A stretch of DNA of 64,000 nucleotides from Candidatus Tumulicola sp. (lineage in GTDB: Bacteria; Vulcanimicrobiota; Vulcanimicrobiia; Eremiobacterales; Eremiobacteraceae): contig DATNNM010000007.1 of NCBI GenBank assembly GCA_035601835.1, positions 1-64,000 of the forward strand, in the 5' to 3' direction. This document shows, one piece after another, positions 1 through 8,286 of the stretch (its first letter is position 1; each line of letters opens with the position of its first letter). The notes under the pieces are model-generated. The model had not been told where the DNA came from. It saw only the letters and a list, made by a program, of their open reading frames with translations, and searched no databases. Both the position numbers and the translations under genes were made by a program.

Positions 1-1141
1 GGCGGGTCGTCGTGCCGCGCACGATCGAGTCATCCACAAGCACGACCCGTTTGCCGGTGAGATTCGCGAGCAGCGGATTGAATTTTAGTTTGACGCCCTG
101 CGCGCGCATGCGCTGATCCGGATTGATGAACGTCCGCCCGATGTAGCGATTCTTCATCAGGCCTTCGATGAACGGGATGCCGGACTCGTCGGCATAACCG
201 ATCGCGGCGGCGGTGGCGCTGTCGGGCACGCCCATGACGACGTCGGCGGGAATCGGTTTTTCTTTGGCGAGCTCGCGCCCCATCTGATAGCGCGCCAGAT
301 ACAGCTCGCGACCTTTGAACGCCGTGTCCGGTCGCGAGAAATAGATGTATTCGAAGATACAGTTGGCCGGCTTGATGTCGGTCGCGACCATCCGGCTGCG
401 CATGCCCTCTTTGTCGATGATGACGATCTCGCCGGGCTCGACCTCGCGCACGAACTCGGCGCCCAGCGTCGTCAGCGCGCACGATTCCGATGCCAGCGCC
501 CAGCCGCTTCCATACTTGCCAAGGCACAACGGCCTGACGCCCCATGGATCCCGGAAGCCGAAGAGCTGGGTTTCGGTGCAGAGCACGACCGAGAACGCGC
601 CGATGCATTCCTTCATGAGGTACTCGATGCGATCTTCCATCGGACCATCAGGCGCGAGCGCGAGCATCCGCACCATGACGTCCGAATCCGAGTTGCTCGT
701 CGGCACGAGCGTGTCGGGCAGTTTATCGCGCAAGGCCTCGGTGTTGACGAGATTGCCGTTGTGCGCGAGCGCGAATTGGCCGAGCGAGCTGCTGTTCAGC
801 AGCGGCTGCGCATTATAGACGATCGACGAGCCGCTGGTCGAATAGCGCGTGTGCCCGACCGAGAGATAGCCCGGCAGTGTGGCGAGAATATCCTCGGTGA
901 AGATCTGCGAGATGAGGCCCATGTCTTTGTGGCAGCGCAACTCGAAGCCGTCCGAGACCGCGATGCCGGCGCTCTCCTGGCCTCGATGCTGCAGGGCATA
1001 AAGCGCGAAGAACGTCGACCTCGCGACGTCCTCGCCCGGAGCAAAGATCCCGCAGACGCCGCAAGCGTCGTGTACGGCGTCTTCGCTTCCAGCCGGCTTG
1101 GGCCGGTAGCCGTCCCACTGCGCTTGCGTGCGGGTCTTCAT
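1..1141 (-). CDS. purF: Amidophosphoribosyltransferase PurF (C-terminus cut by window edge)
   Basis: First step of purine synthesis: transfers glutamine amide nitrogen to PRPP, giving phosphoribosylamine. About 380 residues are visible, from ATG at 1141, which follows the ribosome site AAGGAAG. A 26-residue leader precedes DACGVCGIF, so Cys27 would become the N-terminal nucleophile after leader cleavage, as in the Bacillus-type enzyme. FRDPWGVRPL lies mid-domain. The PRPP-binding loop VVLVDDSIVRGTT sits close to the window edge (about 20-60 on the plus strand), so only roughly the last 90-120 residues are missing. It is the last visible gene of the purine cluster, 11 bases after purD. The frame was read directly and is open throughout. 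Confidence 0.95.
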   Translation of the reverse strand, partial: MKTRTQAQWDGYRPKPAGSEDAVHDACGVCGIFAPGEDVARSTFFALYALQHRGQESAGIAVSDGFELRCHKDMGLISQIFTEDILATLPGYLSVGHTRYSTSGSSIVYNAQPLLNSSSLGQFALAHNGNLVNTEALRDKLPDTLVPTSNSDSDVMVRMLALAPDGPMEDRIEYLMKECIGAFSVVLCTETQLFGFRDPWGVRPLCLGKYGSGWALASESCALTTLGAEFVREVEPGEIVIIDKEGMRSRMVATDIKPANCIFEYIYFSRPDTAFKGRELYLARYQMGRELAKEKPIPADVVMGVPDSATAAAIGYADESGIPFIEGLMKNRYIGRTFINPDQRMRAQGVKLKFNPLLANLTGKRVVLVDDSIVRGTTTR

Positions 1142-1152
1142 CTTCCTTAAAC

Positions 1153-2511
1153 TTACCCCGAAGGGGCATGGGGTGTCAATGCCGCGTTCACTGCAGACTT
1201 CGACGCGCGCTCGGCGATGTCCGTGCGCCAGCGCAGCGTGGTGTCCTGCGGCAGTGATGCGGCGTACGCCGAGCAAGCGGCGTAGGCACGCTCGCGCGCG
1301 CTCGCGATCGAGTCCCCGAGCGCGCTGACGGTGAGGACCCGGCCGCCTGACGCGTCGATCTTGTCGCCGGCCGTTTTCGAGCCGCCCCAGAAGAACGTGA
1401 CGTCCTCCTGAGGCGCGGGCGCCGGCAAGCCGCTGACCGGCTTCGAACTTTCCGGGTATCCATCAGAGGTCATGACGACCGCAACGCACGCCGAGCTTGA
1501 ATGCGGTATGTCGGTATTGTAGTGCCGGGGCTTTAACCCCGGATGTGGTATGCCGGACTTTAGTCCGGCTATTTCGCAGAGCGCCTCCAGAAAGCCGGAT
1601 TCGATGCGCGGCAGCACCACCTGCGTCTCCGGATCGCCGAAACGCGCGTTGAATTCGAGCACGTACGGACCCCGGCTGGTGATCATGAGCCCGGCGTAGA
1701 GGCAGCCGCGGTACTCGATGCCGTCGCGCTCCAGGCCGAGGCGTGCGCGTTCGATGACTTCCCTCTTGACCCGCTCCAGCAGGGCGCCGTCCACCACATC
1801 CGACGCGGGCGAATACGCGCCCATGCCGCCCGTATTGGGGCCCGTATCGCCGTCGCCGGCGCGTTTGTAGTCGCAGGCCGGCTCGAGGATCTGCGCGCGA
1901 GTTCCGTCGGTGATCGCCATGACCGACACTTCCTTGCCGGCGAGTTTTTCTTCCAGGACGATGCACGTGCCGCCGCCAGGCACCGAACGTTCCTCGTACC
2001 AGCGCTCGACGACGCCGCTCGCTTCGTCCGCGGAATCGAAGACCACAACGCCCTTACCGGCTGCCAAACCGTCGGCTTTGACGACGACGCCGCCATACTG
2101 CCAGTGCTTGAGGTGATTCATAGCCTGTTTCTTGTCGTTGGCGACGCGGAATGCGGCCGTCGGGATGCCCCAACGCAACATGCATTGCTTCGCGTACGCC
2201 TTGCTGGACTCGAGCCGCGCGCCGGCGCGGCCGGGACCGAAGGTGGCCACGCCTTCGCGACGCAACGCATCGGCGACGCCCGCGGCGAGGGCAGCCTCCG
2301 GCCCGATCACGGCCAGATCGATCTTCTCCTGCGCGGCGCGCGCCGCGATCGATCGGACGTCGGTGGCGGACACGCCGGGCCAATTGGTGCCGAGCGACGC
2401 GGTGCCGGCATTGCCCGGCGCGGCGAAGATCGCTTCAACGCCGGAGGACCGCGCGATCTTCCAGGCGAGCGCGTGTTCCCGTGCGCCCGAGCCGACGATG
2501 AGGACTTTCAT
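1153..2511 (-). CDS. purD: Phosphoribosylamine-glycine ligase PurD, with an in-frame palindromic insert
   Basis: Second purine step: ATP-dependent ligation of glycine to phosphoribosylamine (GARS). 452 residues, somewhat longer than the usual 420-430. The N-terminal domain opens with VLIVGSGAREHALAWK; the ATP-grasp core has VVVKADGLAAGKGVVVF and EFNARFGDPETQ. Residues about 313-333 (GLKSGIPHPGLKPRHY and flanks) are encoded by two hairpin elements. This stretch sits between the helix ending in LCEIAG and the strand ACVAVVMTSDGYP, a surface loop in known GARS folds, so activity may be kept. ATG start at 2511. Upstream guaA is separated from it by 145 bases of repeats. Confidence 0.95.
   Translation of the reverse strand: MKVLIVGSGAREHALAWKIARSSGVEAIFAAPGNAGTASLGTNWPGVSATDVRSIAARAAQEKIDLAVIGPEAALAAGVADALRREGVATFGPGRAGARLESSKAYAKQCMLRWGIPTAAFRVANDKKQAMNHLKHWQYGGVVVKADGLAAGKGVVVFDSADEASGVVERWYEERSVPGGGTCIVLEEKLAGKEVSVMAITDGTRAQILEPACDYKRAGDGDTGPNTGGMGAYSPASDVVDGALLERVKREVIERARLGLERDGIEYRGCLYAGLMITSRGPYVLEFNARFGDPETQVVLPRIESGFLEALCEIAGLKSGIPHPGLKPRHYNTDIPHSSSACVAVVMTSDGYPESSKPVSGLPAPAPQEDVTFFWGGSKTAGDKIDASGGRVLTVSALGDSIASARERAYAACSAYAASLPQDTTLRWRTDIAERASKSAVNAALTPHAPSG
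1511..1569 (+). repeat. Two hairpin elements inside purD
   Basis: Two adjacent hairpins: CCGGGGCTTTAACCCCGG at 1525-1542, preceded by TTGTAGTG, and GCCGGACTTTAGTCCGGC at 1552-1569, preceded by ATGTGGTATG. Each has an 8-bp stem with a TT loop; the first has one mismatch next to the loop (TTTAA where relatives have TTTAG). Both lie in the purD reading frame on the other strand and are translated without a stop. Confidence 0.85.
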
Positions 2512-2512
2512 G

Positions 2513-2651
2513 GGTTGGCGCTCGGAACGCTACAACAAATGCGAGTTTTCAAGCAAGATCGTGGAGCAGGACCTTTAGGTCCTGCTGACCCCTCGTGCTT
2601 CGCGCGACCTTTAGGTCGCGCGTCCGTGCTGGCGCTCGGAACGCTACAACG
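2513..2651 (+). repeat. Repeat cluster between guaA and purD: two hairpins flanked by a direct repeat
   Basis: A 21-base unit ending GCGCTCGGAACGCTACAAC occurs at 2516-2536 and again at 2631-2651. Between them are two perfect hairpins with TT loops: AGCAGGACCT/AGGTCCTGCT (2565-2586) and CGCGCGACCT/AGGTCGCGCG (2601-2622). They fill almost the whole guaA-purD gap. No T-run follows either stem, so they do not look like ordinary Rho-independent terminators, although they could stabilise or process the transcript. Confidence 0.85.
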
Positions 2652-2656
2652 ATGGA

Positions 2657-4198
2657 TTATTCCCACTCGATCGTCGCCGGCGGTTTGCTCGTGACGTCGT
2701 AGACCACGCGGTTCACGCCGGGCACTTCGTTGACGATGCGCGTGGCGATGCGCGCAAGCACATCCGCTGGTAAACGGCTCCAATCGGCGGTCATGCCGTC
2801 CTCGCTGCTCACCGCGCGGATCGCGACGAGGTTCGCGTACGTGCGGCCGTCGCCCATCACGCCGACGCTTTGCAGCGGCGTGAGCACCGCGAAGTACTGC
2901 CAGGGCAGTTCGCCGTCCGCGTTGCGCTCGATCTCCTCGCGCGCGATAGCGTCGGCGCGGCGCAGAACGTCCAGGCGCTCGCGATCCACCGCGCCGAGCA
3001 CGCGGACGGCGAGACCGGGGCCGGGAAACGGCTGGCGGTTGACCACGTGCTCGGGCAAACCCAGCTCGCGCCCGACGCGGCGCACTTCGTCCTTGAACAG
3101 CAAGCGCAGCGGCTCGATCAACGTCAGGTGCATGCGCTCGGGCAATCCGCCTACGTTGTGATGCGTCTTGATCTTATGGCCTGCTTTAGAGAGCGGCGTC
3201 TTGCTTTCGATAACGTCGGGATAGAGCGTCCCCTGCACGAGGAATTTGGCGCCGGCGAACTCTTTGGCGTGCTCTTCGAACACCGCGATGAACTCCCGTC
3301 CGATGATCTTGCGCTTCTCTTCGGGATCCACCACGCCGGCCAGCGCCGACAAGAAACGCTCGCGCGCGTCGACCGCGATCAGATTCAGGTGCAGCACGTC
3401 GCGAAACGCCTCGACCACCTGCTCGGCCTCGCGCTCGCGCAGCAAGCCGTGATCGACGAAGACGCAGGTCAGCCGGTCGCCGATCGCGCGTGCGGTCAGC
3501 GTAGCGGCTACCGCGCTGTCCACGCCGCCCGACAACGCGCACAGCACTTTGCCCTCACCGACCTGCGCTCGGATCTGCTCGACGGAGCGCTCGATGAACG
3601 ACGCCATCTCCCATTTTTCCGAGAGGCCCGCGATCTTGCGCAAGAAATTATGGAAGACTTGACGTCCGAACTCGGTGTGCTTGACCTCGGGGTGGAATTG
3701 CACCCCGTACCAATTCGTATCCGGGTTGCCGACCGCGGCTTGGGCGCAGGCCTCGGTGTGAGCGAGGGTGATGAAACCCTTGGGCAGCTGGATGACGGTG
3801 TCGCCGTGGCTCATCCACGCCTGCGAGCGCGCCGCCACGCCCGCGAAGAGCGGTGAGTGGACGGCGTCCACGACCAGCTCCGCCTTGCCGAACTCGCGGA
3901 TCTCGCCGGGCACGACCTCGCCGCCCAGCGCGCGGGCCATCTCTTGCAGCCCGTAGCAGATGCCCAGCACGGGTTTTCCGGCCTCGGCGAGCTGCGGCGG
4001 CACGTGGGGAGCGCCGTCCGCCAACACGCTTTCCGGCCCGCCCGTCAAGATGAACGCCGCCGGGTCGCGCGCCATGATCTCATCCCACGGCGCATCGAAG
4101 GGCAATATCTCGGAGTAGATGTGTTCCTCGCGTACTCGCCGGGCGATGAGCTGCGCGTATTGGGCGCCGAAATCGAGGATCACGACGGTCTCCGGCAT
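2657..4198 (-). CDS. guaA: GMP synthase (glutamine-hydrolysing)
   Basis: Converts XMP to GMP using glutamine and ATP. 513 residues, the normal size. The N-terminal class I glutamine amidotransferase domain has [18 protein letters not shown], nucleophile Cys81 in GICYGLQ, and the His/Glu pair in [12 protein letters not shown] near residue 168. The ATP pyrophosphatase domain follows with P-loop [11 protein letters not shown] near residue 222. The C-terminal dimerisation domain ends [12 protein letters not shown], typical of GuaA. ATG start at 4198; 17 bases separate it from the upstream purP paralog, so it is probably in the same transcript. Confidence 0.97.
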   Translation of the reverse strand: MPETVVILDFGAQYAQLIARRVREEHIYSEILPFDAPWDEIMARDPAAFILTGGPESVLADGAPHVPPQLAEAGKPVLGICYGLQEMARALGGEVVPGEIREFGKAELVVDAVHSPLFAGVAARSQAWMSHGDTVIQLPKGFITLAHTEACAQAAVGNPDTNWYGVQFHPEVKHTEFGRQVFHNFLRKIAGLSEKWEMASFIERSVEQIRAQVGEGKVLCALSGGVDSAVAATLTARAIGDRLTCVFVDHGLLREREAEQVVEAFRDVLHLNLIAVDARERFLSALAGVVDPEEKRKIIGREFIAVFEEHAKEFAGAKFLVQGTLYPDVIESKTPLSKAGHKIKTHHNVGGLPERMHLTLIEPLRLLFKDEVRRVGRELGLPEHVVNRQPFPGPGLAVRVLGAVDRERLDVLRRADAIAREEIERNADGELPWQYFAVLTPLQSVGVMGDGRTYANLVAIRAVSSEDGMTADWSRLPADVLARIATRIVNEVPGVNRVVYDVTSKPPATIEWE

Positions 4199-4215
4199 GT
4201 GCTAGTCTTGGAGCC

Positions 4216-5349
4216 CTACGTGAGAATATCCGCCAGCCGGCCAGCCGCGCGCGCCAACACGACTTCTTTCGCGATCCGCTCACCGACCGACAGCTCGCGG
4301 CCCCAGCGATACGCCGAATAGGGCGTGTACTTGGTGCCCGGCGAGCCCGGGATACGCAAGCTGACGTCATAGACGACGAACGACTTCGGCGGTCCGGCGG
4401 CGATGACGCATTGCAGCGCGAACGGCCCGATGATGCCCGGGGGGCGCGCCGCCCGCGCGGCTTCGACGAAGCGCTCGCCCATGTCGAAGGCCTGCTCGAG
4501 CATGGACTCGGTCACGGTGGCCGGCATGTGCCCGGCTTCTTCCATCGAGGGCGTGAACGCGCCGCCGAGCGAGGCCTGTTCGATGGCGAGCAGGCTGCGC
4601 GCTCCATCTACGTTGGTCTGCCGCCGCGTGTCGGTTCCGAGCAGCTCCAATTCTCCGAGCATCGGCGACCAGAAGAAATTCAAGTTGATGGTCGGGCCGA
4701 GCACGTACTCCTCGAGCAGCGCGCCGGCGAGACCCTGCTCGCTGATGACGCCCGCCGCGATGAGGGTCTGCGAACGGCGGCGATATTGCTCCGGACTGGC
4801 GGCCACGAAAAACGCGCGCTCGAACGAGACCTTCGCGTGCGGCGCCTTGATCAACGTCAAGCCATCGATGTCCTCTGCGCTCTTTAGGCGCCGTGGGAAC
4901 CGGATGCCGGCGGACGCGAGCAGTTCGTATTGATTGCCGGGTTCGTCGCGTTCTTCGGCGCGCAGCAGGCGGCGCGAACCGAAGAAGGGCACGCGCATGC
5001 CTTGTTCTATTTGATTGTAGGAATAACGCTGCCGCGCGTACACCTCAAAGGAGCGATTGGGCACGAAGATGGCGCTGCGTGCGAGCAGCTTCTCTTGCAC
5101 GCCGGCGTCCAGCACTTCGGCGAAATGACCAAGCGCGATCGTCTCGTCCACGCAGCCGCTGCCGTCGGAACGGGTCTTGTAGTACTGCGCATACGTCCGC
5201 TCGCGCCGCGCGGCCGTGAGCACGAGCGTGCGGAGCTTCTCGCGCTTGGCGCCGAGACACACGTCGAGCGCGGAATGACTGCCGATGCAGCAAAGCGTCA
5301 GCGCGCCCAGCTCATACTTCGCGAGCACCTGGGACACGGAATCGCTCAT
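4216..5349 (-). CDS. PurP-family protein, second paralog (FAICAR-synthetase-like)
   Basis: 377 residues of the PurP ATP-grasp family. PurP uses formate and ATP to formylate AICAR to FAICAR, the archaeal replacement for the folate-dependent PurH step. Family marks: CIGSHSALDVCLGAK at the N-terminus, EEYVLGPTINLNFFWSPM, GTDTRRQTNVDG, PGIIGPFALQ and TPYSAYRWG near the C-terminus. It differs from the neighbouring paralog in the region that aligns with the glycine-rich ATP loop: KAPHAKVSFERAFF here against KLYGAHGGKGYLF there. It may be a partner subunit, a specialised paralog or the actual enzyme; sequence alone does not decide. ATG at 5349 lies at the edge of a hairpin element. Confidence 0.85.
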   Translation of the reverse strand: MSDSVSQVLAKYELGALTLCCIGSHSALDVCLGAKREKLRTLVLTAARRERTYAQYYKTRSDGSGCVDETIALGHFAEVLDAGVQEKLLARSAIFVPNRSFEVYARQRYSYNQIEQGMRVPFFGSRRLLRAEERDEPGNQYELLASAGIRFPRRLKSAEDIDGLTLIKAPHAKVSFERAFFVAASPEQYRRRSQTLIAAGVISEQGLAGALLEEYVLGPTINLNFFWSPMLGELELLGTDTRRQTNVDGARSLLAIEQASLGGAFTPSMEEAGHMPATVTESMLEQAFDMGERFVEAARAARPPGIIGPFALQCVIAAGPPKSFVVYDVSLRIPGSPGTKYTPYSAYRWGRELSVGERIAKEVVLARAAGRLADILT

Positions 5350-5374
5350 GTGGTATGCCGGACTTTAGTCCGGC
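5348..5374 (+). repeat. Hairpin element between the two purP genes
   Basis: GCCGGACTTTAGTCCGGC at 5357-5374 preceded by ATGTGGTATG, the same 27-base unit as the second element in purD. It fills the gap between the stop of the upstream purP (5375) and the start codon of the downstream paralog (5349), so the ribosome site of the second gene lies inside or beside the hairpin. Confidence 0.85.
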
Positions 5375-6487
5375 CTAGTTGGCCGGCACGCCGGGGCCGG
5401 GGATCGGCACCGGTTTGATCGGCCGCACCAAATCTTCGAAATGTATGCCCGACTGGTCGAGCACGAGCGAGAGGCTGTTCGACAGCAGCGCGTTCTTGAG
5501 CTCGCGCGCGATGCGCCGGCCGGTCGACATCGGCTCGTCGTAGTTCAGATACGAGTACGGCGAGCCGTCGATGAACAGGTTCGTGCCGGCCACGATGCGC
5601 GCCGACACTTCCATCAGGAAGAATTCCGCGTCGGGCGTGACGATCGTCTCGAGGCAGAACGCGCCGAAGAGACCGCGCGGCGGACACAGCTCGCGGCTGA
5701 TCCGCACGACCGCTTCGCCCATGTGGAACGCTTCGGCGAGCAGCGACTCGCGCAAGCTGATCGGCTGATTGCCGATCACCACGTAGCTCGGCTGGATGTT
5801 CCAGCCCTCTTGGTCGGCCGACGGGATGCGCCCAAGCGAATCGACGTTGCTTTCGTAGCGACGGTCCATGGACATGATCTCGAGCTTGCCGGTCAACGGC
5901 GAGTAGAAATAATGGATGTATACCGGCACGCCGATGACGTATTCCTGGATGATGTATTGCTGTTCGACGAGATGCGAGGCGCGGGTGGCGAAGTCTTCCG
6001 CGTTCTTGACGAACAAGTACCCTTTACCGCCATGCGCGCCGTAGAGTTTGACGATCACCGGCCGGTCGATTTCGCTCGCCTTGCGGAACTGGCGCGGCAT
6101 CTTCAAGCCGGCTTTGAGCAGCCATTCGCGCTGGCGCATGCGATCGGCTTCCCAGTCCAACACCGCCTTGTTGCCGAAATACGGCGTCGTCATCGCCTTG
6201 TGCTCGTCGAGCGAAAGATACGCGACGAACGAACCGTGCGGCACGAGGATGCACTTGCGCTGGTTCAGCTCCTTTTCGACCTTGGGAAAATCTCCGTATT
6301 TGGGTATGACGAGCACTTCGTCCACAAACCCGAAGCTGGCGTACAGCGCTTCGTTCTGCGGCGTGCTCACCGCGAGCGTGTGGAAGCCCTCGTCCTTGGC
6401 GCCTTTGAGGATTTGGAGCGCGGAGTGGCTGCCGAGCGTGGCGATGGTGTAGAGTTGGGGCAGATGCGCAGCGGTTTTCTTTGCCAT
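5375..6487 (-). CDS. purP: Formate-dependent FAICAR synthetase PurP (canonical paralog)
   Basis: 370 residues from ATG at 6487 (MAKKTAAHL); an in-frame extension to 6583 is less likely because it would run through the neighbouring gene. Known role of the family: AICAR + formate + ATP to FAICAR. Motifs match archaeal PurP: TLGSHSALQILKGAKDEGF, the ATP-grasp loop VIVKLYGAHGGKGYLF, EYVIGVPVYIHYFYSPL, MDRRYESNVD, GLFGAFCLE, and EVSARIVAGTNLF. Bacteria normally use PurH, so this gene and its tandem paralog suggest that the genome makes FAICAR without 10-formyl-THF. Only 11 bases separate it from the PurS-like gene upstream. Confidence 0.92.
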   Translation of the reverse strand: MAKKTAAHLPQLYTIATLGSHSALQILKGAKDEGFHTLAVSTPQNEALYASFGFVDEVLVIPKYGDFPKVEKELNQRKCILVPHGSFVAYLSLDEHKAMTTPYFGNKAVLDWEADRMRQREWLLKAGLKMPRQFRKASEIDRPVIVKLYGAHGGKGYLFVKNAEDFATRASHLVEQQYIIQEYVIGVPVYIHYFYSPLTGKLEIMSMDRRYESNVDSLGRIPSADQEGWNIQPSYVVIGNQPISLRESLLAEAFHMGEAVVRISRELCPPRGLFGAFCLETIVTPDAEFFLMEVSARIVAGTNLFIDGSPYSYLNYDEPMSTGRRIARELKNALLSNSLSLVLDQSGIHFEDLVRPIKPVPIPGPGVPAN

Positions 6488-6498
6488 TCTTGCCTGTT

Positions 6499-6990
6499 CT
6501 AGTTCACCGCTGCGGCTTGCGCGACCTCGCGCACAGACCAGCGTTGGGAAATGGGGTTTGCCAGCAGCTCGCGGCACGCCCATTCAAGGCGCTCCTTCGG
6601 CGCGCTGCCATGCTCGTCAAAGAAGCGCCATGCCGTTGCGCGCTCGAGCGCTTTGAGATCGCGGATGCCGAAATGATCAGCGAGCAGGCGCGCGAGCCCG
6701 CTGTTATCGTCGTCGCGGTCCGAGACGATCGCCTCCCAAGCGTTCGAATCTGCGGCGTCGTGCGTTCGTCGCATTCGGTGCTTGTTCGGATTGAAGATGA
6801 CTTCGGCGCGCCGGAGCGCTTCGACGATCTCCTCTGCGTTCTCGGGCGGCTGGTCGAGGCTGAGCCGCAAGACCTCGGCGCGCTCGACGCGGGCGAGCTC
6901 CGCATAGCCGAGTTGCCGCAGCGCGACCAGCACGGTGAACGCGGTATTGTCGGGCACGGTGAGTTCGATCGCGACTTCGAGCTGCAGCAC
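6499..6990 (-). CDS. PurS-like FGAM synthase subunit with C-terminal extension
   Basis: 163 residues from a GTG at 6990 (reads MLQLEVAIELTVPDNTAF). The first 75 residues have the pattern of PurS: a beta strand, a helix AFTVLVALRQLGY, then LRLSL and a second helix, ending FNPNKHR. PurS normally has 80-90 residues; here a further 85-90 charged residues follow that I do not recognise. The idea that this is PurS rests also on context: PurL in this cluster is the short form that needs PurQ and PurS, and no other PurS is present. The start is 2 bases after the stop of the membrane-protein gene. The ribosome site is weak. Confidence 0.7.
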   Translation of the reverse strand: MLQLEVAIELTVPDNTAFTVLVALRQLGYAELARVERAEVLRLSLDQPPENAEEIVEALRRAEVIFNPNKHRMRRTHDAADSNAWEAIVSDRDDDNSGLARLLADHFGIRDLKALERATAWRFFDEHGSAPKERLEWACRELLANPISQRWSVREVAQAAAVN

Positions 6991-6992
6991 CT

Positions 6993-7547
6993 TTAGCGCG
7001 CGCGCCGCACGAGCGTCACGACGATGATAATCGCGCTCAGAAGAAACGAGACGATCAGAATCGTGATGTCGCGGAAAATACCGACGAGCAGACTCGCGGT
7101 AAACGCCTGGCCGACGGCGACCACGACGCGAGGTCCGCTGCCGTTCGCGTGAGCGCACGCGAGCGCGTACGTGCCGGGCGCATCGATGCTGAACGCCGCG
7201 AGCGCCTTGCCCGAGCGCGAGCCGATGCTGTACGAAGAGCTCATGCCGGAAGCTTGGACGGCGATCTTGGAGCCTGAAGGAGACGTGACCGAGCATTGGA
7301 TGTCCGTCTCCTCCCCAGTGTTGAACATCTCCCCGTTGAGGTCGCTTTGATACTCGTAGTAGAGCGTGTACCCGCCCGACTTGGTGAGCTTGAGATCCTG
7401 GCTTGCGGGCATGACAAAACGCGTCAGCGCTTGTGACTGCGCGTATTTGATGTCGCCGACGAAGCCGATCGTGGCCCACGTGACGCCGGCGGCTAGGATC
7501 AGGAAAGCGATGACGTACCAGATAGCGCTCGACTGCGGATGTTTCAT
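6993..7547 (-). CDS. Small two-TM membrane protein inside the purine cluster
   Basis: 184 residues, family not recognised. One hydrophobic segment at the N-terminus (about 9-29, WYVIAFLILAAGVTWATIGF) and one at the C-terminus (about 156-179). Between them is a beta-rich domain with Gly/Ser/Tyr-rich strands (GGYTLYYEYQSDLNGE, GTYALACAHANG), probably outside the membrane. It lies 1 base after purQ and 2 bases before the PurS-like gene, so it is translationally tied to FGAM synthase genes. A link to the purine pathway is therefore possible, but nothing in the protein itself shows it. Confidence 0.75.
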   Translation of the reverse strand: MKHPQSSAIWYVIAFLILAAGVTWATIGFVGDIKYAQSQALTRFVMPASQDLKLTKSGGYTLYYEYQSDLNGEMFNTGEETDIQCSVTSPSGSKIAVQASGMSSSYSIGSRSGKALAAFSIDAPGTYALACAHANGSGPRVVVAVGQAFTASLLVGIFRDITILIVSFLLSAIIIVVTLVRRAR

Positions 7548-7548
7548 T

Positions 7549-8286
7549 TCAAGCCCCTTTCAACGAGCGCGCCATGCACTGGAAGATCGCGTGCGAGCCG
7601 ACGGTTTGGTTCGGGTCTTTGCCGCGCATTCCCGGGGTCGCGTAGGACGCGTTGAACACCCATGCGGAGCGCTCCGGGTGAGGCATGAGCGCAAGCACAT
7701 TGCCTTCTTCGTTGCAGATCCCCGCGGCGCGGTGCATGGCGCCGTTCGGTGCCGTGCCTGCGTAGCGCAACACGATCTGAGCGCGCTCTTCGAGGGAGTC
7801 GAAATACGCAGGCGCGCCGGTGAAGCGGCCTTCGCCGTGCGCGATCGGCATGCGCATGGAAAAACCCGGCGACAAGCCGCGCGTGAACGCGCAGCGATCA
7901 GGTTCGTCATCCGTCACGACCTCGACGAACCGGCACTGAAAACGGCGCGATGGCAGGTTGCGGGCGATCGCCACGTCGCCGAGCATGCCGCTCTCCGCGA
8001 CCACCTGCGCGCCGTTGCACAGACCGAGCACGAACTTGCCCCGCTTTGCCTCTTCCTTCACGACCGCAACCATCGGGCTCTTCGCGGCGATCGCGCCCGC
8101 GCGCACCCGGTCCTCGTGCGCGAAGCCTCCGCACATGACGTAGGCGTTGAATCTGCGCAGCAAAGCAACATCATCGCTCCACCAGAACAATGACGCATCC
8201 ATGCCGGCATCACGGCAGGCGTCGACCGTCTCGTCTTCTGAGTTCGTGCCGGGAAATACGATGACTGCGACCTTCGGGCTACGCAT
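7549..8286 (-). CDS. purQ: FGAM synthase glutaminase subunit PurQ
   Basis: 245 residues from ATG at 8286 (MRSPKVAVIVFPGTNSE), overlapping the end of purL by 8 bases. Class I glutamine amidotransferase that feeds ammonia to PurL. The nucleophile Cys is in VLGLCNGAQVVAESG near residue 94, and the catalytic His/Glu region is ALMPHPERSAW near the C-terminus. PIAHGEGRF is also typical of PurQ. Separate PurQ and small PurL imply the three-part PurLQS complex. Confidence 0.95.
   Translation of the reverse strand: MRSPKVAVIVFPGTNSEDETVDACRDAGMDASLFWWSDDVALLRRFNAYVMCGGFAHEDRVRAGAIAAKSPMVAVVKEEAKRGKFVLGLCNGAQVVAESGMLGDVAIARNLPSRRFQCRFVEVVTDDEPDRCAFTRGLSPGFSMRMPIAHGEGRFTGAPAYFDSLEERAQIVLRYAGTAPNGAMHRAAGICNEEGNVLALMPHPERSAWVFNASYATPGMRGKDPNQTVGSHAIFQCMARSLKGA

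Noticed and set aside
2565-2622. Hairpins as Rho-independent terminators
   Set aside because: No T-run follows either stem and similar hairpins lie inside coding sequence in frame.
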